64,000 nt of DNA from Zhihengliuella salsuginis (lineage in GTDB: Bacteria; Actinomycetota; Actinomycetes; Actinomycetales; Micrococcaceae). Of this stretch, positions 30,507 through 39,687 are shown piece after piece (the stretch's first letter is position 1; each line of letters starts with the position of its first letter). The notes beneath the pieces are model-generated. The model saw only the letters and a program-made list of their open reading frames with translations. It did not search any database and was not told the DNA's origin. Location: positions 62,001 to 126,000 of the forward strand of contig NZ_BMXK01000008.1 in assembly GCF_014651715.1 (NCBI RefSeq). Direction: 5' to 3'. The translations under genes and the position numbers were made by a program.

Positions 30507-31316
30507 TTAGTGGGCCTCGGAGATCGAGCCCTGGATGTAGACCGCGGTCAGCAGCACGAAGACGTAGGCCTGCAGAACCTGGATGAAGATCTCGAACAGG
30601 TACATGCCGACGCCGCCGGCCATGGTCAACACGCCGAGTACCGGCATGGCACCCGAGGTCTGGGTCAGCAGGAAGGCCGAGCCCGACGCCGCCAGGGCGA
30701 TGATCATGTGGCCGGCGAGCATCGTCGCGAAGAGTCGCAACGAGTGCGTCAGCGGGCGGACCAGGAACGTCGAGACGATCTCGATGATGACCACCGGGAC
30801 GATGAAGGCCTTCGGCACACCCGAGGGCACGACCGCGACCTTGAAGTAGCCGATGCCGTGGGTCCGGATGCCGAGGACGATCCACATGATGTACACGAAG
30901 CCGGCCAGCGCGTAGGCCGTGCCCACGTGCGACGTGGTCGGCAGCTGCAGGAACGGAATCGAGCCGAACAGGTTGTTCACCAGGATGAAGAAGAACAGTG
31001 ACACCAGAACGGGAACGAATGGACGGAAGTCCTTTTCGCCGATCAGATCCTTGCCGACGCTGTTGCGGACGAAGTTGTAGCTGTACTCACCGAGGAACTG
31101 GAACTTTCCCGGGACCATCTGGCGGCGGCGTGAGGCCGCGACCAGGAACCAGGAGATCAGCGCGACGGAGAGCAGCACCAGCAGCATCTGCTTGCCGAAG
31201 CCCTCGCCGTAGTGTGCTCCCCACGGAAGAATCTCCGGAAGGTGCAAGTCATCAATCGTCGGGGCAATGAATCCCTCGGATTCATTGGTGGCCGCCGGAA
31301 GCGCAAGCGGGATCAA
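30507..31316 (-). CDS. atpB: ATP synthase a subunit
   Basis: This 269-residue stator membrane subunit forms the proton half-channels. It has five or six membrane segments. The essential Arg is in RPLTHSLRLFATMLAGHMI, and the C-terminal helix block is IFIQVLQAYVFVLLTAVYIQ. The start appears to be TTG at 31316, preceded by an AGAGGAAA ribosome site. No ATG gives a full first domain. Confidence 0.95.
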   Translation of the reverse strand: MIPLALPAATNESEGFIAPTIDDLHLPEILPWGAHYGEGFGKQMLLVLLSVALISWFLVAASRRRQMVPGKFQFLGEYSYNFVRNSVGKDLIGEKDFRPFVPVLVSLFFFILVNNLFGSIPFLQLPTTSHVGTAYALAGFVYIMWIVLGIRTHGIGYFKVAVVPSGVPKAFIVPVVIIEIVSTFLVRPLTHSLRLFATMLAGHMIIALAASGSAFLLTQTSGAMPVLGVLTMAGGVGMYLFEIFIQVLQAYVFVLLTAVYIQGSISEAH

Positions 31317-31415
31317 CGCGTTTCCTCTCTGCAGTGTCCGTCTTTGGGCATGTAGGTCTTCCGCTCAGGGCGGTGTTCCATAAGTCTCTTGTTATGTGGG
31401 CCTGTTGCCCGGTGT

Positions 31416-31652
31416 TCATTCACTCTGGCGCCGCCGATAAGCATTTCGGTGGGCGTTGGCTAGAAGGCCACCCGCGATAGCGCCTATGAAGACCCCGACA
31501 AGCCAGATCCAGCGAGTTGGCAAGAGGAAATCCAAACCCCAGCCTATCAAACCGAAGACGATCATCCCGCCTACGATGTAGTTGATGAACTCGCGGGTCC
31601 AGGAGCCGTTGGTCGGCTCGCGGTAAACGGGATCATGCTGCTTCACGGGCAC
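31416..31652 (-). CDS. AtpZ/AtpI-like small membrane protein
   Basis: This 78-residue protein has two membrane helices (IVGGMIVFGLIGWGLDFLL, WIWLVGVFIGAIAGGLLA) separated by a short loop. The pattern matches the small AtpZ/AtpI-type proteins at the front of atp operons, which have been proposed to help c-ring assembly or Mg2+/Ca2+ transport. It begins 20 bases inside the preceding gene and lies 99 bases before atpB. Confidence 0.8.
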   Translation of the reverse strand: MPVKQHDPVYREPTNGSWTREFINYIVGGMIVFGLIGWGLDFLLPTRWIWLVGVFIGAIAGGLLANAHRNAYRRRQSE

Positions 31653-32124
31653 CCCGCTCCTGGGAGTCCGCGTCCGGGGCCCCGTCGTCGTACAGCTGGA
31701 AGCGAAGCCGCGAGAAGACGATCATCTCGGTCGCCTGCCAGGCGATGACCGTTCCGACGGAGGCGCCGATGAACCAGGCCGCGTCGACCCAGGCCGGCGT
31801 CCCCAGCAGGAAGACCACCGCGCCGAAACCGACGACTTTGACGACATAGCCGAACATGAAGGCGCCGAGCGCTGCACGCGGATTCCGCAGACCGACGACG
31901 TGGCCGATCAGCAGGGTGATCCCGAAGAAGACGACGACGAGCGCGACGGCGGCCGCCACGCTGGCGGCGGCCGCGAGACCGGAGACGGCTCCCCCAGCGG
32001 CAGATCCTGCAGCCGCGAGGACCAGTGAGACCAGACTGCAGGAGCACAACAGGCGGAGCCACGGGTTCGGGGTCTCCCCCGAAGCGCGCTGAGGCTGCGC
32101 CGCGCCTGTGGTGCTGGAGCTCAT
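31633..32124 (-). CDS. ATP-synthase-associated four-helix membrane protein (AtpI-like)
   Basis: This 163-residue hydrophobic protein has about four membrane segments (VSLVLAAAGSAAGGAVSGLA, VAAAVALVVVFFGITLLIG, AFMFGYVVKVVGFGAVVFLL, AAWFIGASVGTVIAWQAT) and a charged tail. It lies at the head of the atp operon where actinobacteria have the Rv1303-type protein, often called subunit I. The role is probably assembly or regulation. It overlaps the next gene by 20 bases. Confidence 0.75.
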   Translation of the reverse strand: MSSSTTGAAQPQRASGETPNPWLRLLCSCSLVSLVLAAAGSAAGGAVSGLAAAASVAAAVALVVVFFGITLLIGHVVGLRNPRAALGAFMFGYVVKVVGFGAVVFLLGTPAWVDAAWFIGASVGTVIAWQATEMIVFSRLRFQLYDDGAPDADSQERGAREAA

Positions 32125-32215
32125 GTTGGTCCCGTCGATGCTGTGCTGGCGGAATGAGTGAACGTGTCCACGAAGGACACCGTCGTAAATTCTACATGAC
32201 GTAGAGAGATGTTCG

Positions 32216-33337
32216 CTACGCGCCGCGCTTTCGTTTCCACGCGGCGAGGCTCCGTCGAAGCCACGGCCACATCGTCAGCAGGGCCGCACCGAGGGCCGCC
32301 AGCAGGTTGATGCCGACGATGATGCGCCAGTCGAACTCCTTGAAGATGAACGCGACGGATCCGAAGGCCACGATCCCGGACCACAGGTACAGGACGAGCA
32401 CGGCCTGCCGCTGGGTGTAGCCGCCGTCGACCAGGATGTGGTGCAGGTGCCCCCGGTCGGCTGAAAACGGTGACCGGCCGTTGGCGGTGCGTCGGATGAC
32501 CGCCAGCGCGAGGTCGAGCAGTGGCAGCAGGATCACCGCGACGGGCAGGATGATCGGCATGTACGCCGGGATGTTGCGGAACCGGTACCCCTCCTGGGCT
32601 CCGACGTCGCCGGTGACCATGATCGCGGCGACGGACATCAGGAGCCCGATGATCATGACGCCGGATTCGCCCATGAAGATCTTCGCGGGGTTGAAATTGT
32701 GCGGGAGGAAGCCGAGGCAGGCACCCAGCAGGATGGCCATCAGCATCGCGGAGAAATTCGAGTTGTCGTACTGGCTGATGGTGCGGGCGAGCCAGTAGCA
32801 GTAGACGAAGAACGCGGTCGCTCCGATGGCGGCCACCCCCGCCGCCAGCCCGTCGAGTCCGTCCACGAAATTGATGGCGTTCATCGTCAGCACGATGAGG
32901 AAGACGGTCAACAGGATCTGCACCGGTTCCGACGGGATGCCGATCCAGCCGACGGGCATCGCCTCGAGACGGACGCCGCTGAAAGCGATGACCGTCCCGA
33001 TCAGTGTTTGACCTGCAAGTTTGTAGTACCACCTGAGATCCCACACGTCGTCGACGACGCCGATGGCCAGGGCCAGCAGCGCACCGGTGAGAACGCCGAG
33101 CGCAGGGCCCGGATCGCGGAAGGAGCCGGACAGGAAGTCCAGTCTCGACGCGACGGCCACGCCCAGCAGCACGGCGATGATCATCGCCACTCCCCCGAGC
33201 TTCGGGATGGGGGCGGTATGGACGTCGCGGTCCCGGAGCTCCGCCGGCCCGACCTTCAGTCCGATACGGCGCACCAGTGGCGTCAGAAGGAACGACGTCG
33301 CGAAGGTGAGGGCGATGAGGAGCAGGTACAGGCGCAT
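32216..33337 (-). CDS. wecA: WecA/TagO-type polyprenyl-phosphate sugar-1-phosphate transferase
   Basis: This 373-residue integral membrane enzyme of the MraY/WecA family has about eleven helices. Catalytic blocks include PKLGGVAMIIAVLLGVA, the acidic pair in AIGVVDDVWDLRWYYKLAGQ, NAINFVDGLDGLAAGVA, LPHNFNPAKIFMGESG, and a histidine motif SADRGHLHHILVDGGYTQ. It starts cell-wall polymer synthesis by loading a GlcNAc-1-phosphate-type sugar on a lipid carrier; in mycobacteria the equivalent (Rv1302) starts arabinogalactan linker synthesis. It follows sua5 by 6 bases. Confidence 0.9.
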   Translation of the reverse strand: MRLYLLLIALTFATSFLLTPLVRRIGLKVGPAELRDRDVHTAPIPKLGGVAMIIAVLLGVAVASRLDFLSGSFRDPGPALGVLTGALLALAIGVVDDVWDLRWYYKLAGQTLIGTVIAFSGVRLEAMPVGWIGIPSEPVQILLTVFLIVLTMNAINFVDGLDGLAAGVAAIGATAFFVYCYWLARTISQYDNSNFSAMLMAILLGACLGFLPHNFNPAKIFMGESGVMIIGLLMSVAAIMVTGDVGAQEGYRFRNIPAYMPIILPVAVILLPLLDLALAVIRRTANGRSPFSADRGHLHHILVDGGYTQRQAVLVLYLWSGIVAFGSVAFIFKEFDWRIIVGINLLAALGAALLTMWPWLRRSLAAWKRKRGA

Positions 33338-33343
33338 CGACGG

Positions 33344-34075
33344 CTAGGACTGCTCGGTTTCGGGGGCCGCGGTCTCCGCCGAATCCGGCGACTCGGATGG
33401 TTCGGCGGACTCGCCTTCGCCGAGCAGTGCGGGAACCTCCTCGCGCAGGACCTCGAGGGCGATGGCCCCCTGCCGCACGACTCGCGGCGTGCGGGAGGTG
33501 AAGTCGACGATCGTCGACGGGAGCGCGTCGCCGTCCCGGGGGCGGGCCCCGTCGGAGAGGTACACCGCGACGGCCTCGCCGAGCTGATCCTCGGCGTCGT
33601 CCGCGTTCGTCGCCGCGGGCTGCCCGGAGCGGTTCGCGGACGACACGGCCAACGGCCCCGTGTGGCGGAGCAGTTCCAGGGCGACGTCGTCGTCCGGCAT
33701 CCGCAGCGCGACCGTCCCCCTGGTCTCGCCCAGGTCCCACGTCAGCGATGGCTGGGCCTGCAGGATCAGCGTCAGCGCGCCGGGCCAGAACCGTTCGGCC
33801 AGCGCACGGGCGCCGTCGGGAACGGTCGCGGCCAGCCCGTCGAGCGTTTCGGGACGGGGAATCAGCACGGGGGGCGGCATGGACCGCCCGCGGCCCTTGG
33901 CGGCCAGCAGTGTGGCCACGGCCTGCGGGGAGAAGGCATCGGCGCCGATTCCGTACACGGTGTCGGTCGGGAGGACGATGCACTGCTTCTCCGCGAGGAC
34001 CGTGCGCGCGGCCTCGAGGCCCGCTTCGCGGTCCACAGCATCCTGGCAGTCAAAACGTGATGTCACGGGTGTCAT
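33344..34075 (-). CDS. L-threonylcarbamoyladenylate synthase (Sua5/YwlC/TsaC)
   Basis: This 243-residue enzyme makes threonylcarbamoyl-AMP for the t6A37 tRNA modification. Visible motifs are CIVLPTDTVYGIGADAFSPQ, LAAKGRGRSMPPPVLIP (the KxR nucleotide motif), RFWPGALTLILQAQ, VALRMPDDD and GPLAVSSANRSGQPAATNAD. The C-terminal ~25 residues are a Ser/Glu-rich tail. The start is taken as ATG 34075 (MTPVTSRFDCQ). An earlier in-frame ATG at 34111 is possible. Its neighbour prmC is a usual partner in bacteria. Confidence 0.92.
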   Translation of the reverse strand: MTPVTSRFDCQDAVDREAGLEAARTVLAEKQCIVLPTDTVYGIGADAFSPQAVATLLAAKGRGRSMPPPVLIPRPETLDGLAATVPDGARALAERFWPGALTLILQAQPSLTWDLGETRGTVALRMPDDDVALELLRHTGPLAVSSANRSGQPAATNADDAEDQLGEAVAVYLSDGARPRDGDALPSTIVDFTSRTPRVVRQGAIALEVLREEVPALLGEGESAEPSESPDSAETAAPETEQS

Positions 34076-34121
34076 TCTTCCATGTAGGTCGCAGTAATCG
34101 CCGGAAGCCACCGGCGGGGAT

Positions 34122-34985
34122 CTAGCCGGACAGCCGCGCGGAGGTGCAGCGCGCCCGTTCCGTCAGGTCCAGGTGACCGGCGACGTCGCCCCACCCGCCC
34201 GCCTGCTCGAAGAGGGCCCGCATGGCCCGCTCCTGCACTTCGGCATGCTCGATCGCGGCGTATCCGCCGGGGACCAGCAGCCGCCGGGCGGTCGACTCGA
34301 CGGCACGGGGCAGTTCCATCCCGTCCGCTCCCCCGCCGTAGAGGGCGAGCTCCGGGTCGTGGTCGCGCACTTCGGGTTCGTTGGGCACGGCTCCGGCCGG
34401 GATGTAGGGGGGATTGGACACGACGACGTCGACGCGGCCGTCCAGGTCGGCGAACGCGTCGCGCAGGTCGCCGACCCGCAGTTCGACGCCGAGGGGCGAG
34501 AGATTGCGCTCCGCCCACGCGGCTGCGTGCTCGCTGAGCTCGACCGCGTACACGGTGGTGCCGGGGACCTCGGACGCGATCGCTGCGGCGACTGCGCCCG
34601 AACCGGTCCCCAGGTCGACGACGGTGGCCGTGCCGGATGCGGCCACCGCAGCCCGCGCCGCGTCGATCCCGAGCTGCGCCAGCGTCTCGGTCTCGGGGCG
34701 GGGCACGAAGACCCCGGGCCCCACCTTGAGATCCAGGTGGCGGAAGTGCGCGACGCCTGTGAGGTGCTGCAGGGGGGCGCGCCGGGCGCGTTCTGCCACG
34801 AGTTCGTCGAGCCCCGCTGGAGCGTCGGCACCGGCGAGGGCCATCGCGCCGACCCGACCGCGGCTGACGTCGAGCAGGTGCGCGGCCAGCAGCTCGGCGT
34901 CGACGCGGGGACTCGGCACTCCGGCCGCGGCCAGGCGCGCGGTGGCGGCGTGCAGTGCGGCGGAGAGCTCCGCCGTCGTACCCAC
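34122..34985 (-). CDS. prmC: PrmC, release-factor glutamine methyltransferase
   Basis: This 287-residue SAM-dependent enzyme methylates the Gln of the GGQ motif in release factors. An N-terminal helical domain recognises the factor. The methylase domain shows VVDLGTGSGAVAAAIASEVP and the NPPY catalytic motif in VVVSNPPYIPAGAVPNE. The GTG start is 4 bases after the prfA stop, so enzyme and substrate genes are adjacent and probably co-translated. Confidence 0.94.
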   Translation of the reverse strand: MGTTAELSAALHAATARLAAAGVPSPRVDAELLAAHLLDVSRGRVGAMALAGADAPAGLDELVAERARRAPLQHLTGVAHFRHLDLKVGPGVFVPRPETETLAQLGIDAARAAVAASGTATVVDLGTGSGAVAAAIASEVPGTTVYAVELSEHAAAWAERNLSPLGVELRVGDLRDAFADLDGRVDVVVSNPPYIPAGAVPNEPEVRDHDPELALYGGGADGMELPRAVESTARRLLVPGGYAAIEHAEVQERAMRALFEQAGGWGDVAGHLDLTERARCTSARLSG

Positions 34986-34989
34986 GCCC

Positions 34990-36075
34990 CTACTTCTCTT
35001 TGTTCTCGCCGAGGGCGGCGAGGCGCTCGGCCTCGTCCATCTCGATGCAGGAGGTGATGACGGGATTCAAGTCGCCGTTGAGCACGTGGTCGAGGTTGTA
35101 CGCCTTGTACCCCGTGCGGTGGTCCGCGATGCGGTTCTCGGGGTAGTTGTAGGTCCGGATCCGCTCGGACCGGTCCATCGTGCGGATCTGCGAGGCGCGC
35201 ACGGCCGAGTTCTCGGCGTCGATCTGCTGCTGCTGGTGGGCCAGCAGGCGTGAGCGGAGCACCCGCATGGCCGCTTCGCGGTTCTGGATCTGCGACTTCT
35301 CGTTCTGCATGGCGACCACGATGCCCGTCGGCAGGTGGGTGATGCGCACGGCCGAGTCGGTCGTGTTGACGGACTGGCCGCCCGGGCCGGACGAACGGTA
35401 GACGTCGATCTTGAGATCGTTCTGGTGGATGTCGATCTCCTCGGGCTCGTCGACCTCCGGGAGGACCAGGACGCCCGCGGCCGACGTGTGGATTCGGCCC
35501 TGGGACTCGGTGACCGGCACGCGCTGCACCCGGTGCACGCCCCCTTCGAACTTCAGGTGCGCGTAGACGCCCTCGGCGGGGTCGTTCGACGACCCCTTGA
35601 TCGCCATCTGCGCGTCCTTGTAGCCGCCGAGATCCGATTCGGTGTAGGAGATGAGCTCGGTCCTCCAGCCCTTCGACTCCGCGTAGCGCGTGTACATGCG
35701 CAGCAGGTCCCCGGCGAACAGTGCCGCCTCGTCGCCGCCCTCGCCGCCCTTGACCTCGAGGATGACGTCGCGCGCATCGTTCTCGTCGCGCGGGATGAGC
35801 AGACGGCGCAGTTTCTCCTCGGCCGCCGGCAGCGCTGCCTCGAGCTCCTTCGCCTCGGCGGCGAACTCGGGATCCTCGTCGGCCATGGTCCGCGCCGCCT
35901 CGAGGTCCTCGGTCGTCTGCTTCCAGCGCTTGTGAGCTTCGACGATGCCGCCCAGCTGCGCACTGCGGCGCCCCAGTTTGCGCGCCCGCGCCTGGTCCGC
36001 GTACACGGCCGGGTCGGAGAGCTCTCGCTGCAGCTCCTCGTATTCGTCTAGCAGTCCCTGGACGGACTCAAACAT
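34990..36075 (-). CDS. prfA: Peptide chain release factor 1
   Basis: This 361-residue factor reads UAA and UAG stop codons. Key parts are the catalytic loop [20 protein letters not shown] with the GGQ tripeptide and the anticodon-like region within [20 protein letters not shown]. The length matches the family. It lies downstream of rho across a strong terminator-like hairpin and upstream of prmC. The mycobacterial order has rpmE between rho and prfA; no such gene is present here. Confidence 0.96.
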   Translation of the reverse strand: MFESVQGLLDEYEELQRELSDPAVYADQARARKLGRRSAQLGGIVEAHKRWKQTTEDLEAARTMADEDPEFAAEAKELEAALPAAEEKLRRLLIPRDENDARDVILEVKGGEGGDEAALFAGDLLRMYTRYAESKGWRTELISYTESDLGGYKDAQMAIKGSSNDPAEGVYAHLKFEGGVHRVQRVPVTESQGRIHTSAAGVLVLPEVDEPEEIDIHQNDLKIDVYRSSGPGGQSVNTTDSAVRITHLPTGIVVAMQNEKSQIQNREAAMRVLRSRLLAHQQQQIDAENSAVRASQIRTMDRSERIRTYNYPENRIADHRTGYKAYNLDHVLNGDLNPVITSCIEMDEAERLAALGENKEK

Positions 36076-36184
36076 CGCTCACTTCTTTCCGATAGCCCGA
36101 GGCGAGGCGCCGATCGCGCCCGCATTCTGTCTCAGTGTATTCAGTCTGGCCCGGCCCCGCGCCCGCGGGTCCGGTTAATCGCAG

Positions 36185-36244
36185 AACGCCCGGGGCCGTC
36201 CCCGTCCGACAGCGATGCTGTGGACGGGACCGGCCCCGGGCGTT
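36185..36244. terminator. Long hairpin downstream of rho
   Basis: AACGCCCGGGGCC pairs with GGCCCCGGGCGTT. After a short mismatch the inner arms (CCGTCC / GGACGG) also pair. It starts 9 bases after the rho stop and should separate rho from the prfA operon. Confidence 0.75.
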
Positions 36245-36252
36245 TCAGGCAG

Positions 36253-38400
36253 CTAGTCGTCCGACTTGGATCCCAGCGTGGTCTTGGAGACCGTCATCAG
36301 GAACTCCGCGTTCGACTGCGTGTCGCGGATCTTGGTCGTCAGCACCTCGAGCGCCTGCTGCGTGTCGAGACCGGAGAGCACGCGGCGCAGGCGCCACATG
36401 ATCTTGACCTCGTCCTGCGACAGCAGGTTCTCCTCGCGACGCGTGCCGGACTCGTTGACGTCGACGGCCGGGAAGATGCGCTTGTCCGCGAGCTTGCGGG
36501 ACAGGCGGAGCTCCATGTTGCCGGTGCCCTTGAACTCCTCGAAGATGACCTCGTCCATCTTGGATCCGGTCTCGACCAGCGCGGTGGCCAGGATGGTCAG
36601 CGAGCCGCCGTTCTCGATGTTGCGGGCGGCGCCGAAGAAGCGCTTCGGCGGGTACAGCGCGGACGAGTCCACGCCGCCGGAGAGGATGCGGCCCGACGCC
36701 GGTGCCGCCAGGTTGTACGCACGGCCCAGCCGGGTCATCGAGTCCAGCAGCACGACGACGTCCATGCCCATCTCCACCAGGCGTTTGGCGCGCTCGATGG
36801 CCAGCTCGGCCACGGTCGTGTGGTCGTCTGCCGGACGGTCGAACGTCGAGGCGATGACCTCGCCCTTGACCGTGCGCTGCATGTCGGTGACTTCCTCGGG
36901 ACGTTCGTCCACGAGCACCATCATGAGGTGAACTTCCGGGTTGTTCAGCGTGATCGCGTTGGCGATCGACTGCAGGATGAGCGTCTTGCCGGCCTTCGGC
37001 GGGGAGACGATCAGGCCGCGCTGGCCCTTGCCGATCGGCGCCACGAGGTCGATCACACGCGGGCCGATCTTCTTGGGCTCGGTCTCGAGGCGCAGGCGGT
37101 CCTGCGGGTAGAGCGGCACGAGCTTGCTGAACTCGACGCGGTTCTTGTTCTCCTCCTGCGCCTTCCCGTTGACGCTGGTCAGCTTCACCAGCGCGTTGTA
37201 CTTCTGGCGGCCGCTGTCGCCGGACTTCTCGCCGTCGCGCGGGGCGCGGATGGCGCCGACGACGGCGTCGCCCTTGCGCAGGTTGTACTTCTTCACCTGG
37301 TTCAGGGACAGGTAGACGTCGTTGGGTCCCGGCAGGTACCCCGAGGTGCGCACGAAGGCGTAGTTCTCGAGCACGTCCAGGATTCCGGCCACGGGCAGCA
37401 GCACGTCGTCTTCGCTCAGCTCGGTCTCGTCGACCTCGGGCTGGTTGCGTCCACGGCCGCGACGGCGCTCGTTGCGGTTGCGGCCGCGGTCCTTGTCGCG
37501 ATCACGGTCGCGGTCGCGGCGGTTGCGGTCGCGGTCGCGACGGTTGCGCCCGCCGCGGTCGTCGTTGTCGTCGCGGTTGGAATCGCGGTTCGCGTCCCTG
37601 TTCGAGTCGCGGTTCGCATCCCGGTTGGAGTCGCGGTTCGAGTTCTCCCGCTTCTCCGAGGCGTCGTTGTCGCCGGACTGCTGTCCGTCGTCGTTCTGGT
37701 TGCCGCGGCGGTTGCGGCCGCGGCGGTTGCGACCCTGGCGCTCCTGCTTGTCGCCGTCGCCCTGCTCGGACTGTTCGTCCTGGTTCTGCTCGGACTGCCC
37801 GCCCTCGTTCTCGGCGTTCTGCTCGGCTTCCTCGTTGCGGCGACCGCCGCGACGGGAACGGTTGCGCCCGCGGCCCTCGGACTCGTTGTCGGACGACGAG
37901 TCGTCGGCTTGCTTCCCCTCGGCCGGCTTCTCAACGGCCTCGGAATCGCTCTTGGTCTCGACGCTGGCGTCGGTCGCCCGGCGGGAGCCGCGGCGGCCAC
38001 GTGTGCGTGCCGGAGCATCGGCGCCTTCTTCGGCCGGGGCGTCCTGCTTGTTCTCCGCGGGAGCCTCCCCGGCGTCCTGCTTGGCGGCGTTGGAGCGGGA
38101 GGCCCGCTTCTTCTTCGGTGCCTCGGCTGGCGCCTCGCCCGCCTCGGCGGCGGGCTTCTCGGCTGCGGCGTCCTTCTTCGGCGCCGCCTTGACGGTAGAG
38201 CGGTCGGCTACGGAGCCGCCGCGCTGGTGCTTGGAGATCGCCTCCACCAGATCGGACTTGCGCATGCGGGACCCGCCGGTGATTCCCAGCTGGGAAGCCA
38301 GGGCCTGGAGCTGCGCGAGTTTCAAGCCGGCCAGGCCGGCACTCTGTGGGGCAGATGTCTTGGTGTCCACGCCTGATTCAAGGCTAGTGGTTTCTGTCAC
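36253..38400 (-). CDS. rho: Transcription termination factor Rho with large disordered insertion
   Basis: This 715-residue hexameric RNA helicase has a Rho-N domain at residues ~22-60 (LAGLKLAQLQALASQLGITG). A highly charged, low-complexity insertion runs from ~61 to ~320. The cold-shock-like RNA-binding domain covers ~325-425 (YAFVRTSGYLPGPNDVYLSL). The ATPase domain has Walker A VSPPKAGKTLILQSIANA (~466-483), Walker B VVVLLDSMTRLGRAYN, and Q- and R-loop regions near KRFFGAARNIENGGSLTILA. The insertion contains Asn-Arg-Asp repeats. Such insertions are known in actinobacterial Rho (for example Micrococcus) and widen RNA binding. GTG start with a GAAGGA ribosome site. Confidence 0.96.
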   Translation of the reverse strand: MTETTSLESGVDTKTSAPQSAGLAGLKLAQLQALASQLGITGGSRMRKSDLVEAISKHQRGGSVADRSTVKAAPKKDAAAEKPAAEAGEAPAEAPKKKRASRSNAAKQDAGEAPAENKQDAPAEEGADAPARTRGRRGSRRATDASVETKSDSEAVEKPAEGKQADDSSSDNESEGRGRNRSRRGGRRNEEAEQNAENEGGQSEQNQDEQSEQGDGDKQERQGRNRRGRNRRGNQNDDGQQSGDNDASEKRENSNRDSNRDANRDSNRDANRDSNRDDNDDRGGRNRRDRDRNRRDRDRDRDKDRGRNRNERRRGRGRNQPEVDETELSEDDVLLPVAGILDVLENYAFVRTSGYLPGPNDVYLSLNQVKKYNLRKGDAVVGAIRAPRDGEKSGDSGRQKYNALVKLTSVNGKAQEENKNRVEFSKLVPLYPQDRLRLETEPKKIGPRVIDLVAPIGKGQRGLIVSPPKAGKTLILQSIANAITLNNPEVHLMMVLVDERPEEVTDMQRTVKGEVIASTFDRPADDHTTVAELAIERAKRLVEMGMDVVVLLDSMTRLGRAYNLAAPASGRILSGGVDSSALYPPKRFFGAARNIENGGSLTILATALVETGSKMDEVIFEEFKGTGNMELRLSRKLADKRIFPAVDVNESGTRREENLLSQDEVKIMWRLRRVLSGLDTQQALEVLTTKIRDTQSNAEFLMTVSKTTLGSKSDD
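37471..37641 (-). repeat. Asn-Arg-Asp tandem repeat segment within rho
   Basis: Codons 254-310 encode alternating SNRD and ANRD units followed by RDRD and RNRR units. At DNA level the AACCGCGACTC-type units recur about every 12 bases. The segment is in frame and part of the disordered RNA-binding insertion. Confidence 0.85.
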
Positions 38401-38659
38401 GAAGGTTCCTTCTCCCTCGTCGGGCGGGCCGTAGTAGATGGGCCCGCGAAATGTTTTCTCGTCGGCGACGCTTCAGATACGCCAGTCGACTTTTGTCGAG
38501 AACACGCCTTCAGTGGCGCTGATGACTCACGGTGATCCGGCCAGCACCACTGCACAGTCGATGATCGTGAAGTGGTGGGTGACGCGGTGAGAGTCGCACC
38601 AGGCCACGGGGGATCAATGAACGATCCAATACCGGGGCAGGGCCAGCATCATCTGGCAT
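38401..38659 (-). promoter_or_regulatory. rho leader / thrB-rho intergenic region
   Basis: These 259 bases separate thrB from rho. A small hairpin (GCCAG / CTGGC, 38642-38657) lies just after the thrB stop. Further down is a TCGAC-AAAA-GTCGA hairpin (within 38490-38505) and a TATCTG hexamer. rho genes are often autoregulated through their leaders, but no defined attenuator could be recognised here. Confidence 0.3.
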
Positions 38660-39682
38660 CTAGTGCAGTTCCACCATAGCACCAGATACGTCGAGGCCCG
38701 GAATTTCAACGCGCCACGGCCCGAATTCATCCACGCCGCGTTCGATGGCCTCCGCGATGGAACCCGCCTGCTCGCTGCCGTGGGCGAGAATGAGCACAGT
38801 CGGTCCGGCCCCGGAGACGACGGCGGCGTAGCCCTGCGCACGCAGTGAACGGATCAGGCCGGCGGACTCCTCCATCGCGGCGAACCGGTAGCTCTGGTGC
38901 AGGAAGTCCTCCGTGCCGATGTGCAGGAGCGACGGTTCACGGGTCAGCGCAGTGACGAGCAGTCCTGCGCGCGCCGCGTTGGCCGAAGCGTGCGCGTGCG
39001 GCACCGTCTGCGGGAGCAGTCCGCGGGCGGCCTTCGTCGAGAGCTCGACGTCCGGGATGGCCACCACAGGAACGATGTCCTGGTGCAGGGCCAGGGCCAC
39101 CGTGTGCATGGTGGACGGGCGGTGCGGTTCGCCGCCGTCGATCAGCGTGGCCTGCGCCGTCTCGTACGAGAGCGTCAGCCCGCCGTAGACGGCCGGAGCC
39201 ACGTTGTCGGGGTGGCCCTCGAGAAGCGCGGCGGCCTCGAAGAGGCCGTCTCGGCCGCCTGCCTTCGCAGCCGCTTCTGCCGGCAGCAGCGCGTCCGCGG
39301 CAGCAAGTGCGGAGACGATTGCCGCGGCCGACGAGCCGAGCCCGCGCCCGTGCGGGATGCGGTTGGTCGCCTCCAGTTCGAGCCCGGCTGCTTCGACGCC
39401 GAGCTCGCGCCAGCGGTCAAGGATGGTGCGGGCCACCAGGTGCGACTCATCCGTCGGCAGGTCGGCGGCCCCCTCCCCCGAGACGCTCACGCGGGCTCCC
39501 GGCTGGTCCGAAGTTCTGACGACCAGCGTGTCCTGCAGTCCCAGGGCCAGCCCCATGCAGTCGAACCCCGGACCGAGGTTCGCGCTCGTCGCGGGGACGG
39601 TGACCGTCACCCGCTGGCCGGCGGCGATGCGGTGGTCGAGGCCGGTGGACTGCCGGTCCACGGGTGTCGCGTTTTCTTCCAC
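38660..39682 (-). CDS. thrB: Homoserine kinase
   Basis: This 340-residue GHMP kinase phosphorylates homoserine. Motifs are VTVTVPATSANLGPGFDCMG, the nucleotide loop RIPHGRGLGSSAAAIVSALA and the C-terminal SGAGPTVLILAHG. It follows thrC by 5 bases, completing hom-thrC-thrB, which runs aspartate semialdehyde to threonine. Confidence 0.96.
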   Translation of the reverse strand: MEENATPVDRQSTGLDHRIAAGQRVTVTVPATSANLGPGFDCMGLALGLQDTLVVRTSDQPGARVSVSGEGAADLPTDESHLVARTILDRWRELGVEAAGLELEATNRIPHGRGLGSSAAAIVSALAAADALLPAEAAAKAGGRDGLFEAAALLEGHPDNVAPAVYGGLTLSYETAQATLIDGGEPHRPSTMHTVALALHQDIVPVVAIPDVELSTKAARGLLPQTVPHAHASANAARAGLLVTALTREPSLLHIGTEDFLHQSYRFAAMEESAGLIRSLRAQGYAAVVSGAGPTVLILAHGSEQAGSIAEAIERGVDEFGPWRVEIPGLDVSGAMVELH

Positions 39683-39687
39683 GGCGG

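Noticed and set aside
37471-37641. Repeats in rho as a possible CRISPR array
   Set aside because: The units are about 12 bases, have no spacers, are in frame and encode NRD repeats.
36220-38376. 718-codon Val/Ala-rich frame opposite rho, resembling a membrane protein in its second half
   Set aside because: The hydrophobic look comes from reading the Asp/Asn/Arg repeat codons in reverse. rho is certain on the other strand.
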